A stretch of DNA of 64,000 nucleotides. Origin: Plantago major. Taxonomy: Eukaryota > Streptophyta > Magnoliopsida > Lamiales > Plantaginaceae. Numbering within the stretch: position 1 is the stretch's first letter; every line of letters begins with the position of its first letter. Position numbers and translations under genes: made by a program. This document shows, in pieces, positions 52,239 to 63,374 of this stretch. The notes under the pieces were generated by a model that searched no databases, was not told the DNA's origin, and saw nothing but the letters and a program-made list of their open reading frames with translations. The stretch spans positions 31,545,167 through 31,609,166 of the forward strand of contig CM048842.1 of NCBI GenBank assembly GCA_026545765.1, given 5' to 3'.

Positions 52239-52730
52239 ATGAATGCAGTTGTTGTAGATGACTTCTCAAGATTCACTTGGGTTGTCTTTACGAAACAAAA
52301 ATCGATGCCGGTGGAGATACCAAACTTCTTTGAAAAGCTTGAAGTCATGAAAAATGACAAAGGTATCTGCAATGAGCAGACCATGATGCTTGAGTTTGTC
52401 AACCGATTACATAAAGGAGTTTTGTACTGCAAAGGTATACAACACCAACTTTCCTCTGTAAGAACACCTCAACAAAATGGTGTTGCGAGAAAGGAAAAAG
52501 AACCATAAAGAAAGCAAGGACAATGCTAGGCGACCTTTGAAATAAGTGAAATTTATTGGGTTGAAGCTGTAAACACGACTTGCTACACTCAAACAGATGT
52601 TTGATAAACAAACACCATGACAAGACCCTATGAAATCTTGGTTGGTAGACCCTAATATCGAACATCGAGAGTATTTGGTTGTAGATGTTTTGTTTTAAAC
52701 AATGGGAAAGATTATAAGAACATTTCAACC
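52239..52730 (+). pseudogene. Copia element 3 integrase core
   Basis: VVVDDFSRFTWVVFTKQKS (copia DDFSRFTW motif), HQLSSVRTPQQNGVARKE (the TPQQNGVAER motif with the region of the catalytic Glu) and, after further sequence, TRPYEILVGR-like wording at 52620-52650. Integrase joins element DNA to the host chromosome in active relatives. Interrupted. Confidence 0.8.
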
Positions 52731-53628
52731 AAAGGCGGATGAAGGTGTTTTCTTGGTTATTCCACGGATAGCAAAGCTGCGAGTTTACAACAAAAGAACA
52801 AAGAAAATTGAAGAATCAATTCATGTTGTATTCTATAAAGGAAATAAGAAAACACCTCCTAATGATGAACTCTCTCGAGAAAAGTTCAAGAACTATTCTT
52901 GAGGATTCTAAAGAAGAATCCTCGAGAAAGGAGAAACATCATTATGGAAAGTGAGGATGACTACGGCGTGAAAAGCTTGAAATGCCTAGTAACAACAAGA
53001 TGACTCACGGGACATGATGAGGAATTTCCTATGAGTTTTCGAAATGGAGCAGTTCTTGAGAACCTTCATCATGAAGAGGTATCTGAAAATAAGAATCTTT
53101 GAAATGCATGTTCCGGATATCTCTAACCTGAAAAAAGTGTCGGATATCCATGACATTTCCCATATATGAGATATCTCGAATCTTGAAAAAGTATCAAATC
53201 AAAATCTTAGTGATTCACATTGGATCACATGGATATTGATCCTACTAGCACTAAACCTATGATGAGATGGATCAAAGATCATCCTGCAAAGGATATAATT
53301 GGACCGATTAATCGGGTGTTAGGACTAGAGCAATAGTGAAAATGCTAACTCTCTCTTTGGATGTTTTATCTCGAATATTGAACCTAAAAATATAGAAGAA
53401 GCATTAGGAGACCAAGACTGGATCTCTGCAATGCAAGAAGAGTTGGATCAATTTGAGAGAAACAAAGTCTGAAAACTAGTTCCATTTATAGAAGGAATAT
53501 CTGTGATTGGAACTAAATGGGTTTTCAGAAACAAGATGAATGAATCTGGTGAAATAACCAGAAACAAAGCAAGATTGGTTGCGAGGATTTACCGGTGAAG
53601 GATTAGACTTTGTGAGTCATATGCACAG
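52731..53628 (+). pseudogene. Copia element 3 integrase C-terminus to RT start
   Basis: Contains KRTKKIEESIHVVFYKGNKK (typical VEESIHVVFDE segment of SIRE polyproteins), a variable linker, and at 53400-53600 the conserved RT entry (DWISAMQEELDQFERN, GTKWVFRNKMNESGEITRNK). Interrupted. Confidence 0.75.
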
Positions 53629-54363
53629 TTGCAGATTGGATGCAATAAGACTCTTTCTAGCCTTTTGACTCATAAAGATTTCAAAGTTTATCAGATGGAT
53701 GTCAAAAGTGCATTCTTAAACGGTGAACTTGCAGAAGAAGTTTATGTTGAGCAACCACCTGGCTTTGAAGTTTCCCCAGAAAGTAAAATGGTCTATAAAC
53801 TACAGAAAGCTCTGTATGGACTAAAACAGGCTCCAAGAGCATGGTATGACACTTTGGCCAAGTACCTTCTGGAAAGTGGTTTCAAGAAAGGTGAAGTTGA
53901 TAAAACTTTATTTACCTTAAATCATGACGGGAAACTACTCTTAGTTCAAGTATATGTTGATGACATCATATTTGGATCTAAGGACAAGCAACTTTGTAAT
54001 GTCTTTGCAAATCTCATGAAAAGCAAGTTTGAGATGAGCATGATGGGGGAAATGAATTATTTCCTAGGATTGCAAGTCAAGCAACTCAATGATGGAATAT
54101 TCATTAGTCAAACAAAGTATGCAAAAGATATGCTCACAAAATTCAATCTTAAGCCTTCTGAAAAGAATGCTAAGATACCTATGAGCATTGGAACCAAAAT
54201 GACCTATACTGAATCAGATAAGAGTGTTGAAGAACATAAGTATAGGAAATTGATAGGTTCACTACTTTACCTCACTGCAAGTAGACCTGATATTCAATAT
54301 GCCGTTGGAGTATGTGCTAGATTTGAGACAAATCGATGCAAACACACTACAACATTGCTATGA
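53629..54363 (+). CDS. Copia element 3 reverse transcriptase, open part
   Basis: A 244-codon open stretch with the copia RT core: [60 protein letters not shown], the catalytic [16 protein letters not shown] (YVDD), [20 protein letters not shown] and [20 protein letters not shown]. These are near-consensus SIRE/Maximus sequences, far better kept than the coding sequence on either side. It lies inside the polyprotein and has no true initiator. Confidence 0.9.
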   Translation: MQIGCNKTLSSLLTHKDFKVYQMDVKSAFLNGELAEEVYVEQPPGFEVSPESKMVYKLQKALYGLKQAPRAWYDTLAKYLLESGFKKGEVDKTLFTLNHDGKLLLVQVYVDDIIFGSKDKQLCNVFANLMKSKFEMSMMGEMNYFLGLQVKQLNDGIFISQTKYAKDMLTKFNLKPSEKNAKIPMSIGTKMTYTESDKSVEEHKYRKLIGSLLYLTASRPDIQYAVGVCARFETNRCKHTTTLL

Positions 54364-54850
54364 AAATATTAAGGTATGTAAAAGTACGATAGATGTAGGA
54401 TTGTGGTATCCTAAAGAAAGTGGATTGAGTTTAAATTTGGGTACTCGATGCTGATTATCTTTGGATCAACGCTTGATAGGAAAAGCACCTCGGGAACTTG
54501 TGGGTTTACGGGTACTAGACTTATCTCATGGTTTAGCAAGAAGCAAAACTCAATTGCAACTTCTACCACAGGCTGAATATATTCTTTGGTTGTTGTGCAA
54601 CACAAATTACGTGGATACAACAACAACTTAAAGACTATGGACTCGATGAAGAAAACTCCCATTTTACGTGACACAAGTGCTATTGCGATTACGGAATCCT
54701 AAATTTCATGCGAGAACAAAGCACATTGATGTTAGACATCACTTCATGAGACCATGTTGAAAAGGCGATATAGAGATACTCAAGATTGGCATTGAAGACC
54801 AACTTGAGATATCTTCACTAAGCCACTACAAGAAAGTAGATTCTTAGCCT
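54364..54850 (+). pseudogene. Copia element 3 RNase H
   Basis: Wording typical of copia RNase H: DADYLWINA-like, KSTSGTCGFTGTRLISWFSK-like and KTKHIDVRHHFMRDHVEKG-like segments in changing frames. Interrupted. Confidence 0.7.
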
Positions 54851-55663
54851 TAAGACATAGTCTTGGACTAATGGAACTACCGATGAGCGAAAAAGTTCGG
54901 TACACAGGGGCATCCGGAGAAGAGGTATCTGGGCAGGTATCGAAAAGAAAAGAAAAGCTGGAGCAGGTATCCGAAGTCAAAAGGCTAAAGAGCAAAAAGC
55001 GACTTAAGATACGAGGCAGAACTTCGGATATCTGAATCAATGCGCAAGCGGAGAACACAAAGGAGAATAGTACAACTATCTGCGATCGACTACTCTCTTG
55101 AAATTCGCATTGTTTCTATCTTGATGAAAAACTTGGAAAAATCCTAAGTATAAGGCAGATTCGGATGCAAGCAGTGTTCTTGGTCATACAAAGCGATTGA
55201 GATAGCTATTAGCCAAAATTCATTAAATGGGCACAATTACACTTGTTGATTGTGATCATTCTTTGAAAAACAATGGTGACCCTTCATGAAATTAAGCGAT
55301 TGATGCATGCGGTGGAAATTAATTCACGATAAATAGTGAATTTGTTGAAATTAGGACATAGCCCACTAAGCATTTAATGCCGAACTAGCTTTTGCTCACG
55401 CTTGCAAATCACGGAATCGTACACACAAAATCAATTTGTATGTATTTATGCATTGGGATTCAATTGCTATATATATAGGATTTTGGCATAGGAAATCACT
55501 TTGCCTAATCCGAAAACTCATCTTGCACAAAATAGCAAATCCTTCTCTTGATTCTGCAAAACCTTCTACAATCTCTGCAAATCAAGATTAATTTTTTACG
55601 CAAGAATTACTAAATCAAATCTCTTTCAAACACCAATTTCAAATCCTACACTATATAAAGAGA
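54851..55663 (+). other. Non-coding stretch between pol and extra ORF, copia element 3
   Basis: No gene is seen. From about 55220 it matches the leader before the extra ORF of element 1 (GGGCACAATTACACTTGTTGA, ATGTATTTATGCATTGG, and a TATATATATAGG stretch near 55470). It may hold an internal promoter, but this is inference. Confidence 0.5.
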
Positions 55664-58600
55664 TGGCCTCCAAGAACTCTTCAACACAAAATCCCAATCC
55701 TCCTTTGATGCTTTGAAAAGCAAGCACGAGTTAGTTATTAATGAACAACCATTTGGTAGGAAATTTTAATCGACCATTGGACTTCAAATCACGAATGATT
55801 TGGGGTGGTGCCATGGTTGAGAATACCTCTCTCTGCAATAGAGAACCAAACCGAGAAAATTGATTCTTGACATGCTTGAAAAGGCACAAATCGAGGGTTT
55901 TCTATCACTTGCCCAGTGGAATTTGATCACTTTCGATGTGTTGGAATTTTGCAACAACTCGGGATAATTTCTTGTGTTTACGAACCTTTGAAATAGTGTG
56001 CATTAAAACCTCGATCAAGGAAGGAAATCCTTAGACTTAACAACTTTACGTAAGTTGTTTGAGTTTCAAAATCTTGGAAAGGATTTTGAAATAAACACCA
56101 AGGATGATGAACTCCTTGAAGGTGTTAAAGAACTTTACGATGGCGTGTGTGATCTTGAAAATCGGATACACCCTTGAGTTCAAGCTTCGACATCCGAACC
56201 GACATTTGTTGGTTCCAGGATATCTTGGCTTTGATGGTCTACAAGGAGGTGTAGACCGGATAAGCGAAGCAGTGGATGATGATGTTCTGCTGAATCAACA
56301 AGACAAAATTTGGAAAACCCTTTTAATTGGGGAAAATCGCCTTTACGAAGTTCGTGAAGAAGATTGAGGCTTGAGCCTAAGATTACCAAAGGACTAAATG
56401 AGCGAAGGCCACGATGAGTTATGGTGCGAAGATATGCTACTTCTTTGGAAAAGCTTGGCATTGAGCTCGGAGAGGCATTTGAAATAGCCATGATAACCTA
56501 CTCTACACATATGAGTATACAAACTTGATGAAAAAGGTTCTTGGGTCTCGAAAGGTTCTAAGAAGCGAAAGTGCGAAAAGGTATCGATGAAAAGGTTGCG
56601 ACCGAAGCCGAGAACTTCAAGAAAGAAGTCTGGCAAATCGGAAGACACACCCAAAGAGGTTGTCGATTCTCGGATATCTGCGAGCATTAGATGGCGATAA
56701 AGGCAGATGAAATCATCAATGCTACAAAAGAGTTATCAACTACTGAACAAGTAGACTCAGCAAGAGAAAGTTCTTTCAGAAATGTGGCGACTAATGCAGA
56801 AAGCCTTGCTGATGAACTCATAAATGCTGCCAAAAGTGGTGAAAACACGAGCCTATCTGCGAAACCGCGGGAATAATGGACCAATCGGTTCCCAATCTTG
56901 ATGAGAGCTCGGCGATGAAGAATGATGAACTAGTCATCTCTCAAGTCTAGAAAGAACAAAGAGGGCTAAGGTTCTTGAAGCGATGGCGGTGATAAGGTAT
57001 CTGAAGAAGAACCTACACCACAGGTTGCTGAACCTATAGCAAAGGTTGTTGGTGCAAACACTTCATCAGGGAATATTTCTCTTGCACAACTTCAAAAAGC
57101 CCTGATGAGTGGTATCTTAGTCTTTGGCGGAATCTTGATGGAATCGCCACATCTAAAAGTCGGAAGAGCGTTCAAGTGATCAATCTTACGCTTCCGAACA
57201 ACCACAACAACCACAACCACAACAGCCACAAGTGGTTGATGAAATGGTAAATGAACTCCATTTCGACTTACCGAATGGTATCTTTGAAGAAAATCCTGCA
57301 AAAGCGGGTTCCCCAACTCATTGAGAGGATCAAAGCTGAGACATCTACTCGGAATGATCAACGGGGGAAGCGAGTTGCATACTCGGGAAAGGTGTGAAGT
57401 ACTAGAAACTTCAAGCAAAAAGCTGCCTTTGGGACAAGGCGACCAATGTATAGAAAGGTCACAAGTTCGAGACCAATCGACTGGCTTCTCGAATGGCCCG
57501 GTGGTTTAACTCTTACCTTGTGAAAAATTTTATGCTTATAAATCTTGTCACTCATAGAATTTCTTTATTCTGATGAGTTAGAAACACAGAAATAAGAGGA
57601 AGCTGAAAAGCTTACCTCAGAAACTGAGGAGGTTTCCTCAACCTCGCCTCTTAAGACATCTGAGCCTGTGTCACAGGTAATATTGGATTCTTAAGATAAC
57701 ACTTCTTCAGTTATAAGTTTATGTGCTTAATCTTTGAAATAAATGTTTCTATGAGGCTCCATGAGATGGAAGAAGATAAAGCGAAATGCCGGAGACAAAC
57801 CCGAGACCAACAAGGTTTCTAAAGAACACATCACTGAGCCTTCTAGCATGAAGGTATATGACAAATCAAGTGATAAGTATTCTTCGACTAGGGTTATCTC
57901 ATATCTCTTCTAAAAATATTCAATACTTTCGACTTACAGGATCAATCAGAAGTAGAAATGCACGGGGACAAAGTTGCGACATCCCCTGCATCAATGGAAA
58001 TTGATGAAGCCCCCAAGGCAACATCACTTGAAAGAACACCAGAGACTGCGAAAGTTTCTGAGAAAAATGACTCTGAGCTTCCTATTGAGGAAGTAAGTAA
58101 CTCAGAACTCATTAAAGCATATATTTGCACAGTTTCTTTCAAACAATTTCCTAAGTATTGGATCATTTTATTTCTCGAGTTCAAGAAAGAAAGGTTGATG
58201 AGGCGGACTTCCAAGTCTCCACCTCACAACAAGATATCTGAGACACCCATTGTCTCGATGGTTCAAATATCTGAGCTTTGATGTTCATACTCGAGTTCAA
58301 GCAGATCTGTGAGGCTCCCATTAAAGAAACAAGGTAACTTCTTCACTTCTTCAAAGCTCACTCCCTGACAAAGCATATTCAATGATTCAAGAAATGGCAG
58401 AAGTTAAGGTGCTCTGATCTCTCTGAAATATTTAGAATCAGATCAACAACCAATCGAGCACGAGCTCTTGACTTGGAGACATATATCCATGCAATGTTCC
58501 CTACCGAGCGATTACGATCGCGACCTTATTGCATAAGGATTTCTCGAAAGAAGTGGCGCATAGTTTGATACATGCCTTTGAGCAGGCGGATGGTCGAACA

Positions 58601-61019
58601 AGATTACGATGGCATTCAAGCCGGTCACCCAGAACTACGCAATTTATACCTTGAACAAGAAAAGTTAATGGGCGGAAGATCACTATCCGGAGGTGATCAA
58701 TCTTGTATCGAAGATGATGAGGAGGAAGAAATGAATGAAAATTACTTTGATGAACCTCCCAGCGACCATCACCAAAAGGATGATAATGACAAAAGGATGA
58801 TGATGATGCCTGCACGAGGACGGAGAATTTCACAAAGAAACAATGCCTCGGTTTCTGAAAAGCAAAGCGAGAAGACTTCCTGAAATCTCCGTCTTCATCA
58901 CCTCGAAATCTACTCATCCATCTTCCCAACACGCGATTACTTGGACAAGTAGTTGAGCTTTACGAAAGCGATCGGAAAATATTAAACACTCAAACCGGAT
59001 CTGCTCAACTCGACAAGCTGTTGGAAGAAGAACAATAGCTCCATCTTCAAGCTGGAAGATCAAATAGCTAAATCCGAGACAAGCGATCAACTACAAGATC
59101 AATACTTACAAGAAATGATTGCTTACTACGAGGTTAAAGAGCTACGGGATCTTGTGCATGATATCACCAAAGAACTCGATCTTGAAGAAGTATACGAAGT
59201 CAAACATGATGCTAAGGCTGCATCATCTTCAAAAGCGATACCATCCTCCTCCCGAGGAAAGAAACCAATCTACGAGATGGTTCTTTGGACTCGATACAAT
59301 CGATGAAAATGTCGAGAGGATGAAGATCCTTTGGGTGATTACTCGGATGATGAAGAAGACAAGACTTTGGGAGCACCGCAATGAGCATTTAGCGGTTTCT
59401 CACTTAAAAGGAAGTGATTGCTCCTACAATATTCAACAAAGCGCATGACGTCCACTCCCATGAATACATGAGCAGATGCAATCTTGGCTCATCGAAAAGG
59501 AGATGTCTTCACGAACAAAGAAGTAATTGCCTCGTCCCTTTGAAATGAGAAAGTTCCAGGCTCATCACTCGAGAGAACAACTAGCATAGTCATTTCTCGA
59601 AAGACACAGGAATGATAAGGGGCGATGATGTGTCTTTAGTGAAAAAGCTTTCCAGAGGCAAGTTACTTCTTTGAAGCAGATGCCATCCTAGGCCCATTGG
59701 CAGAGCTCACTGATAAGGACAATGGACTTATCAAGCAAAATCAGGAGCTCAAAGCCGAACTTCAGAAGTTGGTCACTGCCTATAACTATTTACAAGGGCA
59801 TTTTGACTCTCTCTCAGATTCTTTTATGAGACTGAGTCATGACAATGACTAAGGGGGAAAGAATGTACAAATCTGGACCTCAAAGTCAGGGGGAATGGGA
59901 AGAAGGAGAAGAAAACAAGAAGAAATCTGGAGCTGGTGCGGCTCAGAAAGGAAGAAGAAACATGAAAACTTCCCAGCCACCACTCAGAATCAATGAACCC
60001 TCCTCAAGCCAAGCTGCTTCCCAGAAACCTACTGAAGGAACTAAAATGATAACAAGGGCCATGGCACAGAAACCTCCAAGGAGTACCAAGGCTCCAAGGA
60101 GAAGACAAGTTAAAGGGATTGATGAATCTTCTGAAGAAGAAGAAGGCCAAATCAAGTCCCTGGGCAATGAAGAAGGCCGTAAAACTCTCACAAGATCTAA
60201 TCTTGATGATGATGAGGAAACTGATGAAGATGAAGCTCCTCTTCACAGAAAAAGGAAAATTGAAAGCCTAACTGAGCCCATAGCTGCAAAGCCCCTAGAA
60301 GCTAAAACACCCTCTGGAAATACCAAGTCTATCCAAGGTGGTGGTTCTTCAAGCAACAACCCCAAAGAGAATTCAAGACAGAGAAGGAACAGACTGAGAG
60401 CTGAGCAAAGACAAAGTCAACTTCCACTCAGGCCAGAAGAAGCCAAAATAGAGTATGTGAAGTATGACAATGATTCCTCTGTCTACAGGTGCATCAATCA
60501 GAAAAATGGCTATTGGATTCTGGAACTTAAGCATCTCTTGGTAAATTCAAGATTTCTAGAACCAATCCATAGACAACTTATGGCATGGAGAAAAGATAAG
60601 CCAACCTTGATCAACACCAATCACATTAAAGCCTGGTTGGATTTTGAAGTTGTCGAAGGCTGAAGCCATGAGAAAGGACCTCTCGATGAATGTCCATATG
60701 GAAAGCCGGATGATGTGCACGTTACGAATATCACGAGGAGCGAGCACAAGAGCAAGACTCGCTGTAGAACCCTATGAATCGTTCTATCTAACTGAAGATT
60801 AATACAAGGGTGACATCAGATATCTGAAGATTATCTACGAATACTTCAAGCTTTCAGATATCAGAATAGAGCATGCCTGGAAGTGGAGAAAGTATCTGTG
60901 GGTCAAACATTTTGTCAAGAAAAATCCTACCAAAACCTACAAAGAGGTCTGTGGATTTGCCAGAGACACAGAGATGCTCGTCAGAACTCTTCTCTATGAC
61001 TATTCTGATGACAACTAAA
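55664..61019 (+). pseudogene. Copia element 3 extra 3' ORF region
   Basis: It starts near MASKNSSTQNPNPP, parallel to MAPKRAASKSQ of element 1. Open blocks lie at 56104-56367, 56691-56876, 57958-58281, 58572-58883, 59119-59448 and 59839-60663. The last (274 codons) has a basic, Pro/Ser-rich half, an acidic patch (SSEEEEGQIKSLGNEEGRK) and the conserved INQKNGYWILELKHLL block. Spacers near 57680-57760 and 57850-57940 are AT-rich and bounded by GT and AG. Broken, with many interruptions, but block order equals elements 1 and 2. Function unknown. Confidence 0.6.
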
Positions 61020-61429
61020 GGTTTGGAGATAGGAAATTTGCGGTGATCTCTGGATATCTGATTGAAGACTTGAAGAGATTGAAGACTTGAAGACTAGTTT
61101 ATTAGGATGTTTACTTGGAGCTTGGTTACTCTGTTGTCTGATTTACTCGTAGTTTTTGTATGTATTTGGTTGAGCTTAACTGTATTATGTATTAAAGTTA
61201 TCTGTAATCTTTATTTGTAACTTATCTGAAGAACTTACTCTCAGATAGTATTCTATAAAAGATAACTTGTCAGCAAAGATCACACCTTGTTATTTGGTTG
61301 ATGTTTACTTTCTGCACTTATTTAAATAAATTAATGATCTTAAGAAAAGATTAAGTGTTGGATTGTTCACTCATCCAGATTTGTAATAGGTAAGATAGTC
61401 ATCGTTGACTGATCAAAAAGGGGGAAATT
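61020..61429 (+). other. Copia element 3 3' untranslated region and polypurine tract
   Basis: No gene. The sequence around GATAACTTGTCAGCAAAGAT also occurs in element 1 near 17055. AAAAAGGGGGAAATT (61415-61429) is the polypurine tract. Confidence 0.85.
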
Positions 61430-61929
61430 TGTTGGGAAATTTGTTGGGAAATTTGTTAGGAAATTTGTTAGATATTTTGTTAGAAATATCTGTTTAGATT
61501 TTGATCAGCAACATGATGACTTATCTTAGTCTCAGAAAGGTGATTAGTACTCTTGGTTCACTTGAACATTGTAAAAGAGGAAACTCACTAAGTATGATAG
61601 TCTAGCTAATCTTGTATAGGATGTTAGGTCTCAAAATGTAATTTTTATTTTATGAAGAGAAGACCAAGAAGAAGACATCCAAGCAGAACAAGATCAACGA
61701 CATTGAAGACTTGAAGAAACTGCACAAGATTCCTGAAACTGTTGTTCAGATATCTTAGCCAGATATCTTGAAGACACGAATAGTTTCAAACAAACTGTGT
61801 CACAAGAGATATCTGAGAAATAAAAGACCTATCTGAAAACAAGGAAAGTGTCCACAAATATCTATTCTCAGATACCTTCAGCTTTAACCACATTTCTGAA
61901 AGAGAAATATATATATTGCAAACAAAGTT
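61430..61929 (+). repeat. Copia element 3, 3' LTR, shortened
   Basis: Starts with five 12-bp units (TGTTGGGAAATT type), then follows 47318-47768 closely until ATTGCAAACAAAGTT, where unrelated sequence with antisense reading frames begins. About 30 percent of the LTR length is present. Confidence 0.85.
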
Positions 61930-62293
61930 CTTTGTACAAGTCCAGGTCTCGGTGATGGCCTAGCACCGGACCAGTGCTCCTCATCCATGCACGGTTGTGG
62001 TCCTCATACTCCTCGAACGGCACAAACACATGGGACATCAGAACTTTCGGAATGAAGGGAGGCAAGTACGGACCACCGTGATTGTACTTGTAATCCTCGT
62101 TCTCCTCACACACAAGTTCCACGAACTCGGACTGGAATAGAACATCGTCCTCCACATCCTCCGAGATGAAGGCAGACCTATCCGGTTCATAAAAGGCCGA
62201 GACCCCTTCATCTTCCAAGTTAAAGTCCTTCGGAACGAGGCCCTTCTTCTGGAGCTGGCCCACTACGGCATCGAACCCTTCTTGACGGGCCAA
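61930..62293 (-). CDS. Antisense-ORF C-terminal part (Tat-type extra ORF)
   Basis: The minus-strand open stretch begins near ARQEGFDAVVGQLQKKGLVP and continues with acidic sequence (ISEDVEDDVLFQSEFVELVC; PPFIPKVLMSHVFVPFEEYE) up to the junction with the copia LTR. It lies directly downstream, in the same direction, of the coiled-coil and Transposase_28-like frames at 62335-64000. The order N-terminal domain, linker, coiled coil and acidic tail is that of the extra antisense ORF of Tat-clade gypsy elements. Its end is lost at the junction. Function unknown. Confidence 0.55.
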
Positions 62294-62334
62294 GTCATAC
62301 TTGGTATCCAGGTGGAACTTATGAGTGTCCGAGT

Positions 62335-62622
62335 CTAAGTAGTCCCGACGGCCCGTTGGACCGTGGCGAGTGCTCGAGCATGCGGTCCTTGAAGTTCAAG
62401 AGACATTGTGAGATCGTCCATGCCATCCCTATACGCCTCCAAGTCCGTCTCCAAAGCTCGGATAGCACTCTTCAGCTTTTGATTTTCAGCCTCGGCTTCC
62501 TTCAACGAGGCAAGGCTCTTCTTATACTTCTCTTTATAAGCCACGGCCTTGTTTTCCTCGGCCTCCCTACTCGCCTCGGACTTGGACAACTCTATTTCCA
62601 TTGTGACCCTCCGACCCGCCAC
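62335..62622 (-). CDS. Antisense-ORF coiled-coil part
   Basis: EIELSKSEASREAEENKAVA, KYKKSLASLKEAEAENQKLK and SAIRALETDLEAYRDGMDDL form a strong heptad pattern over about 75 residues, so a coiled coil is likely. It matches the usual C-terminal half of Transposase_28-containing ORFs of gypsy elements. Same strand and order as its neighbours. Confidence 0.65.
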   Translation of the reverse strand: MAGRRVTMEIELSKSEASREAEENKAVAYKEKYKKSLASLKEAEAENQKLKSAIRALETDLEAYRDGMDDLTMSLELQGPHARALATVQRAVGTT

Positions 62623-62733
62623 CTCAGAACAAGCTCGGACAACAGCAGTAAGCTAAGAGCACAAACGGAAAAGTCCGAGTCAATAAAAGATGGAACTTTC
62701 AAGATAATGAAAAACTAAGAAGTGCATTTGGAA

Positions 62734-63200
62734 CTAAGCATACCTTCCGATGAGCAGCAGCAAGCTCAGCAATCCTTTCCAACTCCAGGAAGCCAATTGA
62801 TTCACCTTGGACTCAAGGTCTGAATCCTCAACCATTATCCCCTTACCCTTCTTGGCTGGTGGGATCGGACCTAAAGATGAGCGCTTCTGCCCGCTCGGAG
62901 TGCTAGTCCCACTCACCAAGGCTTCTTTCAGATCAGCCCTCGGAGGCTTCTTCGCCCCTTTACCAGCAACCACTTTGCCCTTGTCCGGAGTGGGCATGGT
63001 TTGCTTGCCTTCACCAGCTGCTACCCTCCGGAGATCCTCAGCTCAGAATGTAGCAGCGTTCCGAGGCTCTTCCAAGGGGAGGGTAGTGGACGTCTTAATC
63101 AGCTGGTCCCGGATGCCTTCTTCCACCTCCTTTTTCTAGGCAGCATTCTGCTTTCTCTTGAGGGCCCTCATTGTAGACATGATGTAGTCGAATTAAAACT
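62734..63200 (-). pseudogene. Antisense-ORF linker, basic low-complexity part
   Basis: MPTPDKGKVVAGKGAKKPPR and GTSTPSGQKRSSLGPIPPAK form a Lys/Pro/Ser-rich disordered linker ending in KGKGIMVEDSDLESKVNQL. Sequence up to 63200 (MSTMRALKRKQNAA-like) seems to be an additional start region. Possibly spliced or interrupted in relation to the N-terminal domain; unclear. Confidence 0.5.
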
Positions 63201-63374
63201 CTGAAAGGTCGAAACAAATACAAGTTGAGTTCGAGTCACTTAATGATAAAATGAGACATTAATAATGCAAGTCCGAAGCAACACAAGTTAGAAAATAAAG
63301 CAAGAAAACAAGCTAATGCCCCGGACTAAGTGAATGATCCGAGTCACTTTCATTTACTAAAATCTTCCTTCCCG
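63201..63374 (-). other. AT-richer spacer within the antisense ORF region
   Basis: No coding resemblance between the linker and the N-terminal domain. Could be an intron-like spacer or decayed sequence. Confidence 0.35.

Larger units (their letters stand above)
47258..61929 (+). mobile_element. Ty1/copia SIRE/Maximus-like element 3
   Basis: Parts in order: 5' LTR (47258-48919), Met-tRNA primer site, gag, protease, integrase, RT, RNase H, extra 3' ORF, polypurine tract and a shortened 3' LTR (61430-61929). It is the only copia copy here with integrase and RT. Coding regions are broken by many interruptions, yet the overlapping parts of the two LTRs look nearly identical apart from CAG/CTG-linked differences, pointing to a young insertion. 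Left flank CATGT; no right duplication because the 3' LTR is cut. Confidence 0.85.
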
